64,000 nt of DNA. Origin: Oharaeibacter diazotrophicus (GTDB lineage Bacteria > Pseudomonadota > Alphaproteobacteria > Rhizobiales > Pleomorphomonadaceae). Where the stretch lies: positions 620,001 to 684,000 of the forward strand of contig NZ_SNXY01000006.1 of the NCBI RefSeq assembly GCF_004362745.1. Direction: 5' to 3'. How positions within the stretch are numbered: the stretch's first letter is position 1; the number at the start of each line of letters is the position of its first letter. This document shows positions 44,675-54,593 of the stretch, piece by piece. The notes beneath the pieces are model-generated. The model searched no databases and was not told where the DNA came from. It worked only from the letters and a program-made list of their open reading frames with translations. Made by a program: the position numbers and the translations under genes.

Positions 44675-44943
44675 AGAGATATGCCGCCGACGCATGCCGA
44701 CGGCATCAAGTGCGCCTAGTTATGTGCTGAGCGAGGCGCCATGGCGAATTTTCCGGCCGGATCCGCCGGCCGCGGCGCCATGCCTATGGACACGCCACAT
44801 TCCGCGGATCACAGTCCACGTGACATCGCCGTGACGCACGGTCGGCACTTCGAGCCGCGCCGACTGCGCGAAACGGTTCCGGACCGACGCGCCGTTCGCC
44901 GAAATTCCTCCTCTCGCGACGGCCGATCAGGGATGACGAGCCG

Positions 44944-47397
44944 ATGAACGTGACGCCGGACATGACCAGGACGACGGCCTCCACGGCGGAGCCGCGCGCC
45001 GCCGACGCGGATTCGCTGAAGCGGGCGATCGTCGAGAAGCTCGCCTACGTCGTCGGCAAGGATCCCGGCCACGCCACCCAGAAGGACTGGTGCACGGCGC
45101 TGTCGATGGCGGTGCGCGACCACGTGGTCGACGCCTGGTTCGACGCCACCCGCCGCGGCTACGCCACCCGCCGCAAGCGGGTCTACTACCTCTCGATGGA
45201 GTTCCTGATCGGCCGGCTGTTGCACGACGCCGTCTGCAACCTCGGCCTCGAGGACGCCGTCCGCAAGGCCGCCGCCGACCTCGGCATCGACTACGACGCC
45301 CTCGTCGGCCAGGAGAGCGACGCCGCGCTCGGCAACGGCGGCCTCGGCCGTCTCGCCGCCTGCTTCATGGATTCGATGTCCAGCCTCGGCATCCCCGCCT
45401 ACGGCTACGGCATCCGCTACGAGCACGGCCTGTTCCGCCAGCGCTTCCACGACGGCTGGCAGGTCGAGGAGCCGGAGGACTGGCTGGTCTCCGGCCACGT
45501 CTGGGAGTTCGAGCGGCTCGAGGTCGCCTATCCCGTCAAGTTCGGCGGCCACATCTCCTTCGACGGCCACGGCCGGACCTATTGGCACGCCGACGAGACC
45601 GTGCTCGCGGTCGCCTACGACACCCCGATCGCCGGCTGGACCGGCCGCCACGTCAACACGCTGCGGCTGTGGGCGTCGAAGCCGGTCGAGGTGCTCGACC
45701 TCCGGCGCTTCAACCACGGCGACTACGTCTCGGCGGCCGAGAAGACCATCCGGGCCGAGACCATCAGCCGCGTGCTCTACCCGGACGACACCACGCCCGA
45801 GGGCAAGGAACTCCGCCTCAAGCAGGAGTTCTTCTTCACCTCGGCCTCGCTGCAGGACCTCGTCCGCCGCTTCGTCTCCGAGTTCGACGACATCCGCCAG
45901 ATCGCCGACCACGTCGCGATCCAGATGAACGACACCCACCCGGCGATCGCGGTCGCCGAGCTGATGCGCATCCTCGCGGACGAGCACCGCCTGCCCTTCG
46001 CGGAGGCGTTCGAGATCACCCGCAAGTGCCTGAGCTACACCAACCACACGCTGATGCCGGAGGCGCTGGAGCGCTGGAGCGTCGGCCTGTTCCGGCGGGT
46101 GCTGCCGCGGCACATGCAGATCATCGAGTGGATCGACTACCACCACCTCGCCGAGGTGCAGGGCCGCAACGTACCCGTCTCGCTCGACGACATCCGCATC
46201 ATCGAGTGGGGCAACGAGATCAAGATGGGCAACCTCGCCTTCATCGGCTCGCACCGGGTGAACGGCGTCTCCGCGCTGCACACCGAGCTGATGAAGCAGA
46301 CGGTGTTCCACGACTTCCACACGCTCTACCCCGACCGCATCGTCAACGAGACCAACGGCATCACGCCGCGCCGCTGGCTCTACGAGTGCAACCCGGGCCT
46401 GCGCGGCCTCCTGATCGACGCCATCGGCGACGGCTGGGTCGGCGACCTCTCGGAGATCGAGAAGGCGGTGCCGCTCGCCACCGACGCCGCCTTCCGCGAG
46501 CGCTTCGCCGCCGCCAAGCGCGCCAACAAGATCCGGCTCGCCGCCGAGATCAAGCGGCGCATCGGGCTCGACGTCGACCCCTCGGCGCTGTTCGACATTC
46601 AGATCAAGCGCATCCACGAATACAAGCGCCAGCTGCTCAACATCCTGGAGACGATCGCGCTCTACCAGGCGATCCGGCGCACCCCGGGGGCGGAGTGGAC
46701 GCCGCGGGTCAAGGTGCTCGCCGGCAAGGCGGCGCCCGGCTACCACATGGCCAAGCTGATCATCAAGCTCGCCAACGACGTCGCCCGCACCGTCAACGCC
46801 GACCCGATCGTCGGCGACCGGCTGAAGGTGGCGGTGCTGCCGAACTACAACGTCAGCCTCGCCGAGGTGATCATCCCGGCCGCCGACCTCTCCGAGCAGA
46901 TCTCGACCGCCGGCATGGAGGCGTCGGGCACCGGCAACATGAAGCTGGCGCTCAACGGTGCGCTCACCATCGGCACCCTCGACGGCGCCAACGTCGAGAT
47001 CGGCGAGCGGGTCGGTCCGGACAACATCTACATCTTCGGCCTGACCGCCGAGAATGTCGCCGAGATCCGCAAGACCGGCTACAACGCCCGCGCCACCATC
47101 GAGAACGACCCGACGCTGCGCGCCGTGCTCGATTCGATCGCCGCCGGTGCCTATTCGCCCGACGATCCCGGCCGCTTCAACGAGTTGCTCGACCGGATGT
47201 GGAACGTCGACTGGTTCCTCGTCTCGGCCGACTTCCAGGCCTATTTCCAGCGCCAGCGCGAGGTCGACGTCGACTACCGCGACGCCACGCGCTGGACCGA
47301 GCGGGCGATCCTCAACACCGCCAAGGTCGGCTGGTTCTCCTCCGACCGCACCATCAAGGGCTACGCCAAGGACGTCTGGGACGTCGACACCTTCTGA
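44944..47397 (+). CDS. glgP: glycogen/alpha-glucan phosphorylase
   Basis: This 817-residue cytoplasmic enzyme releases glucose-1-phosphate from alpha-1,4-glucans. The PLP-site motif EASGTGNMKLALNGALTI carries Lys667; other family motifs are VYYLSMEFLIGR near the N-terminus, LGNGGLGRLAACFMDS, and QMNDTHPAIAV. It starts at the ATG at 44944. No other glycogen gene lies alongside. A terminator hairpin follows at 47446. Confidence 0.97.
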   Translation: MNVTPDMTRTTASTAEPRAADADSLKRAIVEKLAYVVGKDPGHATQKDWCTALSMAVRDHVVDAWFDATRRGYATRRKRVYYLSMEFLIGRLLHDAVCNLGLEDAVRKAAADLGIDYDALVGQESDAALGNGGLGRLAACFMDSMSSLGIPAYGYGIRYEHGLFRQRFHDGWQVEEPEDWLVSGHVWEFERLEVAYPVKFGGHISFDGHGRTYWHADETVLAVAYDTPIAGWTGRHVNTLRLWASKPVEVLDLRRFNHGDYVSAAEKTIRAETISRVLYPDDTTPEGKELRLKQEFFFTSASLQDLVRRFVSEFDDIRQIADHVAIQMNDTHPAIAVAELMRILADEHRLPFAEAFEITRKCLSYTNHTLMPEALERWSVGLFRRVLPRHMQIIEWIDYHHLAEVQGRNVPVSLDDIRIIEWGNEIKMGNLAFIGSHRVNGVSALHTELMKQTVFHDFHTLYPDRIVNETNGITPRRWLYECNPGLRGLLIDAIGDGWVGDLSEIEKAVPLATDAAFRERFAAAKRANKIRLAAEIKRRIGLDVDPSALFDIQIKRIHEYKRQLLNILETIALYQAIRRTPGAEWTPRVKVLAGKAAPGYHMAKLIIKLANDVARTVNADPIVGDRLKVAVLPNYNVSLAEVIIPAADLSEQISTAGMEASGTGNMKLALNGALTIGTLDGANVEIGERVGPDNIYIFGLTAENVAEIRKTGYNARATIENDPTLRAVLDSIAAGAYSPDDPGRFNELLDRMWNVDWFLVSADFQAYFQRQREVDVDYRDATRWTERAILNTAKVGWFSSDRTIKGYAKDVWDVDTF

Positions 47398-47445
47398 CGC
47401 ACGCGGCGGGCGGCTCTGCCCACGGCGGATCGGAACGGACGCGGA

Positions 47446-47480
47446 GGCCGGTATCCCCAGGGGTACCGGCCTTCTTCGTT
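47446..47480 (+). terminator. terminator after glgP
   Basis: GGCCGGTA(T)CCCC and GGGGTACCGGCC form a 12-bp stem with one bulge, followed by TTCTTCGTT. The remaining 47481-47785 spacer carries no gene I can support. An in-frame ATG at 47558 with GGAG upstream could extend the next gene by 76 residues. Confidence 0.7.
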
Positions 47481-47785
47481 CGAGGCGGCGGTTCGGTAGG
47501 GAGAGCGGGCGGACGGCGAAGGATGCGCGGCACCGGAGTGCAACCTGCGGAGAAATCATGCGGGCACGCATCCCCGACGTGATGAGCCGGCTTTTCAATT
47601 GCAGAGCCGGTGAAGAACGCTCTGCCTGCCGTGACCGATGCCAACGCCCTCCGATTGAAGTCGCCTCGACCCGCCGCCGCACCTCGCCGAGACACCTCGT
47701 TTACCCCCCGTCAACCACTGTGGCCGGACACTGGAGCGATGCGAATCCGGTGCGCCGCGCGCCGGTCCGGGTCCCGGGGGCCGCC

Positions 47786-48790
47786 ATGACCGACGCCGAC
47801 AAGCCGCTCCACGTCATTCCGCAGTTGGAGGCGGTCGCCAATCTCAAGGCCAACCCGGCGGCCTATTGGCGCTCCACCGTCGGCCGGGTCAACAACGGGC
47901 ACCTGCGCACCTGGATCGCCCCGAAGGTGCTGCTCGGGCCGGACGATCCGGTCTACGCCATCGGCTCCTGCTTCGCGCTCGAACTCGAGAAGGCGCTGCT
48001 CGGCCGCGGCCACAAGGTGCTGAGCGCGCTGTCGCCGGACGATCCGTTCCTGATCCGCGCCTATCTCGCCCGCTACAACGTGCCGTCGATGGCGCGCGAG
48101 TTCGAGCGCTGCCTCGTCGACCCCTGCCCGATGCGCGACGAGGACCTCGCGGTCGCCCTGCCCGACGGCAGCTACCGCGACGGCCACTATTACGCGCTCG
48201 ACCGGCTGCGCAACATGAACGCGCTGTCGAACAAGCGCGCCGCCGCGCGCAAGTCGTTCCGGCGCATCCGCGAGGCCAAGGTGGTGATCCTCACTCTCGG
48301 CCTCAACGAGGTCTGGTACGACCCTGACGCCGGCGCCTATCTCAACACCTGCGTCGACCTCGACCTGATCTCGGCCAAGCCTCGGCTCGAGGTGCACGTG
48401 CTGTCGGCGGCGCAGAACGTGCGCCATCTCGAGGCGATCCGCGACCTGATCCGCACCCACATCCCCCACCCGGTGCAGATCATCGTCTCGGTGTCGCCGG
48501 TGGCGCTGTCGGCGACCTTCTCGATGGACGACGTCGTCGTCGCCAACATGCGTTCGAAGTCGATCCTGCGCGCCGCCGCCGAGGAGTTCTGCGCGCGCCA
48601 CGACGACGTCCACTATTTTCCGTCCTACGAGATCTCGATGTGCTCGGACCTGCGCGAGACCTTCCAGCAGGACGGCCGCCACGTGAAGCCGACCATGGCG
48701 CAGCACATCATCCGCACCTTCAACGCGGTCCACATGGGCGGCCTGGGTATGGACGCCGTCGAGGAGGCGCCGCTCGCCGCCACCGGCTGA
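47786..48790 (+). CDS. GSCFA-domain protein (SGNH-hydrolase-like)
   Basis: This 334-residue protein carries the motif that names the family, GSCFALELEKAL, near residue 61, followed by VVILTLGLNEVWYD and VSVSPVALSATF. GSCFA domains resemble SGNH/GDSL esterases and are found near polysaccharide and glycosyltransferase genes; the reaction is unproven. The start is uncertain. The ATG at 47786 gives the usual N-terminus, whereas the ATG at 47558 with a better ribosome site would add a Cys/Arg-rich 76 residues. It converges on gyrA. Confidence 0.85.
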   Translation: MTDADKPLHVIPQLEAVANLKANPAAYWRSTVGRVNNGHLRTWIAPKVLLGPDDPVYAIGSCFALELEKALLGRGHKVLSALSPDDPFLIRAYLARYNVPSMAREFERCLVDPCPMRDEDLAVALPDGSYRDGHYYALDRLRNMNALSNKRAAARKSFRRIREAKVVILTLGLNEVWYDPDAGAYLNTCVDLDLISAKPRLEVHVLSAAQNVRHLEAIRDLIRTHIPHPVQIIVSVSPVALSATFSMDDVVVANMRSKSILRAAAEEFCARHDDVHYFPSYEISMCSDLRETFQQDGRHVKPTMAQHIIRTFNAVHMGGLGMDAVEEAPLAATG

Positions 48791-48811
48791 CCAGATCCTG
48801 CGATTCCGCTC

Positions 48812-48863
48812 CCCGAAACGAAGAGGCCCGCGGCGTCGACGCCGCGGGCCTCTTCGTTTCGGG
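48812..48863. terminator. perfect 52-bp palindrome, bidirectional terminator
   Basis: Two perfect 26-base arms meet at 48837/48838 without a spacer (centre GCGTCGACGC; both strands read CCCGAAACGAAGAGGCCCGC outward). It lies between the GSCFA gene and convergent gyrA, the expected place for a two-way terminator; each strand has a short T-containing tail (TCTTCGTTTC). Confidence 0.75.
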
Positions 48864-48889
48864 TCATGGCTCGACGGGCTGGCAGAGGC

Positions 48890-51634
48890 TCAGCCCTCCT
48901 CGCCGCCCTCGCCGATGTCCGAGAGGTGCTCGACACCGACGACGCGCTCGCCCTCGCCGGTGGTGAAGATGCGCACGCCCTTCGACGCGCGCGAGGCGAT
49001 GCGGATGCCCTCGACCGGCACGCGGATCAGCTGGCCGCCGTCCGAGATCAGCATGATCTGGTCGGTCGCCTCTACGGGGAAGGCGGCGACGAGCTTGCCG
49101 ATCTCGTCGAGCTTGGTCTGGTCGGTCGCCTTGTTGCCCTTGCCGCCGCGGCCCTTGATCGAGAACTGATAGGACGACGAGCGCTTGCCGTAGCCCTTCT
49201 CGTTGACGGTCAGGACGAACTGCTGGTTGGCGTCCATCTCGGCGTAGCGCTCCGGCGAGAGCTGGGCGTCGCCGCCGATCTCCTCGTCGGCCTCGTCGGT
49301 GTCGGCGTCCTCGAGATCGGCCTCTTCGCCGGTGACCGCGCGCTGGTTGGCGTTCCACTGCTTCTGGAACAGGTCGCGCTCGGCCGGCTCTGCCTCGAAA
49401 TGGCGCAGGATCGTCAGCGAGATCAGCTGATCGCCCTCGCCGAGCGCGATGCCGCGCACGCCGGTGGAATCGCGGCCCTTGAAGACGCGGACATCGGTCA
49501 CCGAGAAACGGATGCACTGGCCGAGCGCCGAGACGAGCAGGAAGTCGTCGTTCTCGGTGCAGGTCTCGACGCCGACGATGCCGTCCGCCTCGTCGTCGAA
49601 CTTCATCGCGATCTTGCCGTTGCGGTTCACGTTGGTGAAGTCGCTCAGCTTGTTGCGGCGCACGGTGCCGAAGCGGGTCGCGAACACCACGTCGAGATCG
49701 GCCCAGGTCTCCTCGTCCTCGGGCAGGGCCAGGATCGAGGTGATGCGCTCGCCGTCCTGCAGCGGCAGGAGGTTCTTGATGAACTTGCCGCGCGACTGCG
49801 GATTGCCGAGCGGCAGACGCCAGACCTTCATCTTGTAGGCGATGCCGCGCGAGGAGAAGAACAGCACCGGCGTGTGGGTGTTGGCGACGAACAGGCGGAC
49901 GACGAAATCCTCCTCCTTGGTCGCCATGCCCGAGCGGCCCTTGCCGCCGCGCCGCTGCGCCCGGTAGGCCGACAGCGGCACACGCTTGATGTAGCCCTCG
50001 TGCGACACGGTCACGACCATGTCCTCGCGGGCGATCAGGTCCTCGTCCTCCATGTCGGCGTCGGATTCGAGGATCTCGGTCCGGCGCGGCGTGGCGAAGG
50101 CGGTCTTGAGGTCGGTGAGTTCGGTGCGGATGATCTCCAGCACCCGGGCACGCGAGCCGAGGATGTCGAGATAGTCCTTGATCTCGTCGGCGAGCTTGTT
50201 GAGCTCGTCGGCGATCTCGTCGCGGCCGAGCGCCGTGAGGCGCTGCAGGCGCAGATCGAGAATGGCGCGGGCCTGCTCCTCGGAGAGGTTGTAGGTGCCG
50301 TCCTCGTTGACGGTGTGGCGCGGGTCGTCGATCAGGCGGATCAGCGGCGCGACGTCGTGTGCCGGCCAGCGCCGCGTCATCAGCTGCTCGCGGGCGGTGG
50401 CCGGATCCGGCGCGTTGCGGATCAGCTGGATGACCTCGTCGATGTTGGCGACGGCGATGGCGAGGCCGACGAGGACGTGGGCGCGGTCGCGCGCCTTGCC
50501 GAGCAGGAAGCGGGTGCGGCGGGTGACCACCACCTCGCGGAAGCCGACGAAAGCGACCAGCACGTCCTTGAGGTTCATCACCTCGGGCCGGCCACCGTTC
50601 AGCGCCACCATGTTGACGCCGAACGAGGTCTGCAGCGGCGAGAAGCGGTAGAGCTGGTTCAGGATCACGTCGCCGACGGCGTCGCGCTTCAGCTCGATCA
50701 CCACCCGCATGCCCTGGCGGTCGGACTCGTCGCGCAGGTCCGCGATGCCCTCGATCCGCTTCTCCTTCACCAGTTCCGCGATCTTCTCGACCATCGCGGC
50801 CTTGTTGACCTGGTAGGGGATCTCCGTGACGATGATCGCCTCGCGATCCTTGCGGATCTCCTCGATCGTGGCGCGGCCGCGCATCACCACCGAGCCGCGG
50901 CCGGTGAGATAGGCCTGCCGGATGCCGGAGCGGCCGAGGATCTGGGCGCCGGTCGGGAAGTCCGGACCCGGCACGATGTCCATCAGGTCCTCGATCTCGA
51001 CGTCGGGCTGGTCCATCACGCGGATGGTGGCGTCGATGACCTCGCCGAGATTGTGCGGCGGGATGTTGGTGGCCATGCCGACGGCGATGCCGCCGGCGCC
51101 GTTGACCAGCAGGTTCGGGAAGCGCGCCGGCAGCACCGACGGCTCGCGTTCCGAGTTGTCGTAGTTCGGCGTGAAGTCGACGGTGTCCTTGTCGAGGTCG
51201 TCGGTCAGCGCGTTGGCGACCTTCTCGAGCCGGACCTCGGTGTAGCGCATCGCCGCCGGCGGATCGCCGTCGACCGAGCCGAAGTTGCCCTGACCGTCCA
51301 CCAGCGGCAGCCGCATCGAGAACGGCTGCGCCATGCGCACCAAGGCGTCGTAGATCGACTGGTCGCCGTGCGGGTGATACTTACCGATGACGTCGCCGAC
51401 GACGCGGGCGGACTTGCGATACGGCTTGTTCCACTCGTAGCCGTTCTCGTGCATCGAGTAGAGGATGCGCCGGTGCACCGGTTTCAGGCCGTCGCGGACA
51501 TCCGGGAGGGCACGGCTCACGATCACGCTCATGGCGTAGTCGAGATAGCTGCGCTTCATCTCGTCGGAGATCGAGATCGGCTTGATGTCGGCGGGCGGCT
51601 CCGTGCCCGCCGGTCGGTTGTCGTCGTCGGCCAA
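48890..51634 (-). CDS. gyrA: DNA gyrase subunit A
   Basis: This 914-residue subunit cuts and rejoins DNA during ATP-driven negative supercoiling. The catalytic tyrosine is Tyr131 ([11 protein letters not shown]. coli Tyr122). The GyrA box QRRGGKG in the C-terminal wrapping domain separates it from ParC. An acidic segment (about 790-815, rich in EEAD and DEADEE) precedes the last blade. In the quinolone region, E. coli Ser83 is replaced by Gln92 while Asp87 is kept as Asp96. The start is a TTG at 51632-51634; the nearby ATG is out of frame. Confidence 0.96.
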   Translation of the reverse strand: MADDDNRPAGTEPPADIKPISISDEMKRSYLDYAMSVIVSRALPDVRDGLKPVHRRILYSMHENGYEWNKPYRKSARVVGDVIGKYHPHGDQSIYDALVRMAQPFSMRLPLVDGQGNFGSVDGDPPAAMRYTEVRLEKVANALTDDLDKDTVDFTPNYDNSEREPSVLPARFPNLLVNGAGGIAVGMATNIPPHNLGEVIDATIRVMDQPDVEIEDLMDIVPGPDFPTGAQILGRSGIRQAYLTGRGSVVMRGRATIEEIRKDREAIIVTEIPYQVNKAAMVEKIAELVKEKRIEGIADLRDESDRQGMRVVIELKRDAVGDVILNQLYRFSPLQTSFGVNMVALNGGRPEVMNLKDVLVAFVGFREVVVTRRTRFLLGKARDRAHVLVGLAIAVANIDEVIQLIRNAPDPATAREQLMTRRWPAHDVAPLIRLIDDPRHTVNEDGTYNLSEEQARAILDLRLQRLTALGRDEIADELNKLADEIKDYLDILGSRARVLEIIRTELTDLKTAFATPRRTEILESDADMEDEDLIAREDMVVTVSHEGYIKRVPLSAYRAQRRGGKGRSGMATKEEDFVVRLFVANTHTPVLFFSSRGIAYKMKVWRLPLGNPQSRGKFIKNLLPLQDGERITSILALPEDEETWADLDVVFATRFGTVRRNKLSDFTNVNRNGKIAMKFDDEADGIVGVETCTENDDFLLVSALGQCIRFSVTDVRVFKGRDSTGVRGIALGEGDQLISLTILRHFEAEPAERDLFQKQWNANQRAVTGEEADLEDADTDEADEEIGGDAQLSPERYAEMDANQQFVLTVNEKGYGKRSSSYQFSIKGRGGKGNKATDQTKLDEIGKLVAAFPVEATDQIMLISDGGQLIRVPVEGIRIASRASKGVRIFTTGEGERVVGVEHLSDIGEGGEEG

Positions 51635-51760
51635 AAGAGGGCGTCCCCTGCATTAAATCGATGCCCCTTCTAGCCGATTCCGGCCGGCGAGGCCAATCGA
51701 AGGGACCGCTCGTCCACTATCCCGGCGATCCGGCCGAAACGTGGCGCATCACCCCTGCCC

Positions 51761-52819
51761 TCACGTCTTCACGTCGATCGATTCCGCCACCGGTTGGAAC
51801 AGGCCGACGAGGTCCTGGTCGAGCTTGCCGCCCATCTCGCGCAGGATGGAGAAGGCCTTCTCGGGCGAGAACGGGGGCTTGTAGGCGCGGCGCTCGATCA
51901 GGGCGGCGTAGATGTCGGCGATGGTGACGATGCGGATGAGGTCGGGGATCTCGCCGCCGCGCAGACCGTGCGGATAGCCGGAGCCGTCGAGGTATTCGTG
52001 GTGCAGCAGGGCGACGTCGGCGATCTCGCCGGCGGTCTCGGGAAAGCGGCGCAGCATCTCGTGACCGACCGTGACGTGGGTGCGCATCAGCCGCATCTCG
52101 TCGTCGGTGAGCTTGCCCGGCTTGTCGATCACCGCCTTCGGGATCGCCGACTTGCCGATGTCGTGGAAGAAGGCGGCGAGGAACACGCGCTCCATCTCGC
52201 CGTGCGGAAAGCCCAGCGAGGACGCGAAGGCGGTGGCGAGCGTCGTCACCAGCGAGCAGTGCTGGATCGTGGTGTCGTGGTTCTGCGAGATGGTGTCGAC
52301 CAGGAGGAACAGGCTGGTGCCCTGGATCTTGTCGACGTAGGTGGAGGTGAGGTCGGTATAAAACTTGTGATCGAAACTTGTCTGTCCGGAGAAGAGATCC
52401 AGCGCCGACGTCGTGGCCTGGAAGACCGACATCGCCACCGCTTCCGCCTCGGCGGCACGGGCGCGGGCACCGAGCAGGACGTCGGCCTTGATCTGACCGA
52501 TCAGCTTGAAGAGATGTCCGAGGCCGTTGTTGGCGTTGCAGTAGTAGCGGATGCCGAGCTGCTCGAGCGCGGCGATGTCGCGCGCCGGCACGGATTCGGC
52601 GTAGGCGATCGCCTTGCGCATCGCCGGTGAACGTCCGACGCTCTCGCGAAACTGCCGGGCCACGGGCACGCCCGGTCCGTCGAGCAGGATGTAGACGTCT
52701 CCGTCCGGGACCGCGGTAGAGCCCTTCAGGACCGAGACGGGCGCGTCGATGCCGGATCGCTGCAGCGCGGCCGCGAGGGGGCGGCCCGCCTCGGGCGTCC
52801 GGCACACCACGGGAACCAT
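51761..52819 (-). CDS. HD-GYP domain protein, probable cyclic-di-GMP phosphodiesterase
   Basis: This 352-residue protein starts at the ATG at 52817-52819 behind GGAGGG. The N-terminal 90 residues resemble a degenerate receiver-like domain. The C-terminal HD-GYP domain keeps the metal and catalytic signatures FFHDIGKSAIPK, HVTVGHEML and HHEYLDGSGYP, with the GYP motif intact, so hydrolysis of cyclic di-GMP is expected. Family members regulate motility and biofilm. It is a single gene between gyrA and der. Confidence 0.88.
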   Translation of the reverse strand: MVPVVCRTPEAGRPLAAALQRSGIDAPVSVLKGSTAVPDGDVYILLDGPGVPVARQFRESVGRSPAMRKAIAYAESVPARDIAALEQLGIRYYCNANNGLGHLFKLIGQIKADVLLGARARAAEAEAVAMSVFQATTSALDLFSGQTSFDHKFYTDLTSTYVDKIQGTSLFLLVDTISQNHDTTIQHCSLVTTLATAFASSLGFPHGEMERVFLAAFFHDIGKSAIPKAVIDKPGKLTDDEMRLMRTHVTVGHEMLRRFPETAGEIADVALLHHEYLDGSGYPHGLRGGEIPDLIRIVTIADIYAALIERRAYKPPFSPEKAFSILREMGGKLDQDLVGLFQPVAESIDVKT

Positions 52820-53036
52820 GCGAGCAACCCTCCATGCCCGACCAGCGATACGAGCATGTTGCGCTCGGCTGCTTAATGTTGGGTGACCATGCGGTATGTC
52901 TCGCAAAATTTTGCAATCGCCCTGCAGTTCCAAACCATGTCTCTTTGCACGGCGCAAGGGCGATCGGTCGGACATTGAAGGATGAGGGTCGGTACTTCGT
53001 CGAGCCCCGGCATGCCGGAGCTCGACGTGACCGAGG

Positions 53037-54446
53037 TCAGTCCTTCTTGTCGAACGGGTTGTCGCCGCCCGCGCGCATCTGGATGCGGATCGGCACGCCG
53101 GGCATCTCGAAGGTCTCGCGCAGGCCGTTGACGAGATAGCGCATGTAGCTCTCCGGCATCGCCTCGGGGCGCGAGCCGAACAGCACGAAATAAGGCGGGC
53201 GGGTCTTCGCCTGCGTCATGTAGCGGATCTTGAGGCGGCGCCCGGCGACGGCCGGCGGCGGATGGTGCTCGAGCAGGCCGGTCAGCCAGCGGTTCAGGCG
53301 ACCCGTCGAGACGCGGGTGTTCCACAGGTCGTAGGCGCGCACGCAGGCGTCCATCAGCTTGTCTAGGCCCTGGCCGGCGAGGCCGGAGAGCGTGACGAGC
53401 TGGACGCCGCGCACCTGCGGCAGCAGCCGGTCGGCCTCCTCGCGCAGTTCCTTGAACTTGGCGGCGCGGTCCTCGACGAGGTCCCACTTGTTGAGGCCGA
53501 TGACGAGCGCCCTGCCCTCGCGCACGATCAGGTCGACGATCTGCAGGTCCTGCTTCTCGAACGGGATGGTGGCGTCGAGCAGCACGACGACCACCTCTGC
53601 GAACTTGATCGCGCGCAGGGCGTCGGCGACGGAGAGCTTCTCGAGCTTCTCCTGCACCCGCGCCTTGCGGCGCAGACCCGCGGTGTCGAACAGCTTGACC
53701 TCGCGCTCGCGCCACGACCAGTCGACGGCGATGGAATCGCGGGTGATGCCGGCCTCGGGGCCGGTGAGCAGGCGGTCCTCGCCGATCAGGCGGTTGATCA
53801 GCGTCGACTTGCCGGCGTTCGGGCGCCCGACCACGGCAATGCGCAGCGGCCGGACCGGGTCGTCGCCGACGACGTTGCCCTCCTCGTCGACCGCGACGCC
53901 GGTGACGGCCTCGTCGGCTTCGGCCGGCGCGGCGAAGCCGGCCTTGTCCTCGATCGCCTCGCGCAGCGCGTCGTAGAGGTTCGACATGCCCTCGCCGTGC
54001 TCGGCCGACAGCGGAATCGGATCGCCGAAACCGAGCTCGAAGGCTTCGTAGAGGCCGGGCTCGGCGGCACGGCCCTCGGCCTTGTTGGCGACCAGGATCA
54101 CCGGCCGCTCCATGCGGCGGACCACTTCGGCGAAGTGCTTGTCGAGCGGCGTCAGGCCGCTGCGGGCGTCGATCACGAACATGATCGCGTCCGCCTCGCG
54201 GATGGCGTTCTCGGTCTGCTGGCGCATCCGGCCCTCGAGGCTCGCCGGATCGGCCTCCTCGAGGCCGGCGGTGTCGATGACGCGGAAGCGCAGGTCGCCG
54301 AGCTTGGCGTCGCCCATGCGGCGGTCGCGCGTCACGCCCGGGGTGTCGTCCACCAGCGCCAGCTTCTTGCCGACCAGCCGGTTGAACAGGGTGGACTTGC
54401 CGACGTTCGGCCGGCCGATGATGGCGACTGTGGCCTCTGCGGGCAT
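53037..54446 (-). CDS. der: ribosome-assembly GTPase Der (EngA)
   Basis: This 469-residue protein has two tandem GTPase domains (P-loops GRPNVGKS at 11-18 and GRPNAGKS near 190) and a C-terminal KH-like domain ending PFDKKD. The second domain has NKWD; the first has NKAEG instead of NKxD, usual in this group. An acidic linker joins the G domains. Der acts in late 50S subunit assembly. I start at the ATG at 54446 ([14 protein letters not shown]). It lies downstream of bamB, as in E. coli yfgM-bamB-der. Confidence 0.96.
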   Translation of the reverse strand: MPAEATVAIIGRPNVGKSTLFNRLVGKKLALVDDTPGVTRDRRMGDAKLGDLRFRVIDTAGLEEADPASLEGRMRQQTENAIREADAIMFVIDARSGLTPLDKHFAEVVRRMERPVILVANKAEGRAAEPGLYEAFELGFGDPIPLSAEHGEGMSNLYDALREAIEDKAGFAAPAEADEAVTGVAVDEEGNVVGDDPVRPLRIAVVGRPNAGKSTLINRLIGEDRLLTGPEAGITRDSIAVDWSWREREVKLFDTAGLRRKARVQEKLEKLSVADALRAIKFAEVVVVLLDATIPFEKQDLQIVDLIVREGRALVIGLNKWDLVEDRAAKFKELREEADRLLPQVRGVQLVTLSGLAGQGLDKLMDACVRAYDLWNTRVSTGRLNRWLTGLLEHHPPPAVAGRRLKIRYMTQAKTRPPYFVLFGSRPEAMPESYMRYLVNGLRETFEMPGVPIRIQMRAGGDNPFDKKD

Positions 54447-54593
54447 GGCGGAATGGTCCTCTCGCGTATCGGGGCCGCGACGGGGCGGCCCTCTCTTGCA
54501 TCTTAACGTCCGGAGCATCGTCCGGAAACGAACGAGGGCGGCACCCGCGGGATCGGACCCGCGCGCACCGCCCGGAATATCCGGCACCGCCGG

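Noticed and set aside
44741-44947. 68-codon open frame upstream of glgP
   Set aside because: No ribosome site, basic low-complexity product, and it overlaps the glgP start; treated as leader DNA.
44809-47682. Minus-strand open frame of 957 codons opposite glgP
   Set aside because: glgP on the plus strand carries all phosphorylase motifs; the antisense frame has no recognisable feature.
47558-47785. Alternative N-terminal extension of the GSCFA protein from the ATG at 47558
   Set aside because: The ribosome site is good, but the added 76 residues are Cys/Arg-rich and unlike the family N-terminus; kept only as an alternative start.
48866-51673. Plus-strand open frame of 935 codons opposite gyrA
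   Set aside because: gyrA is unmistakable on the minus strand; this is codon-bias shadow.
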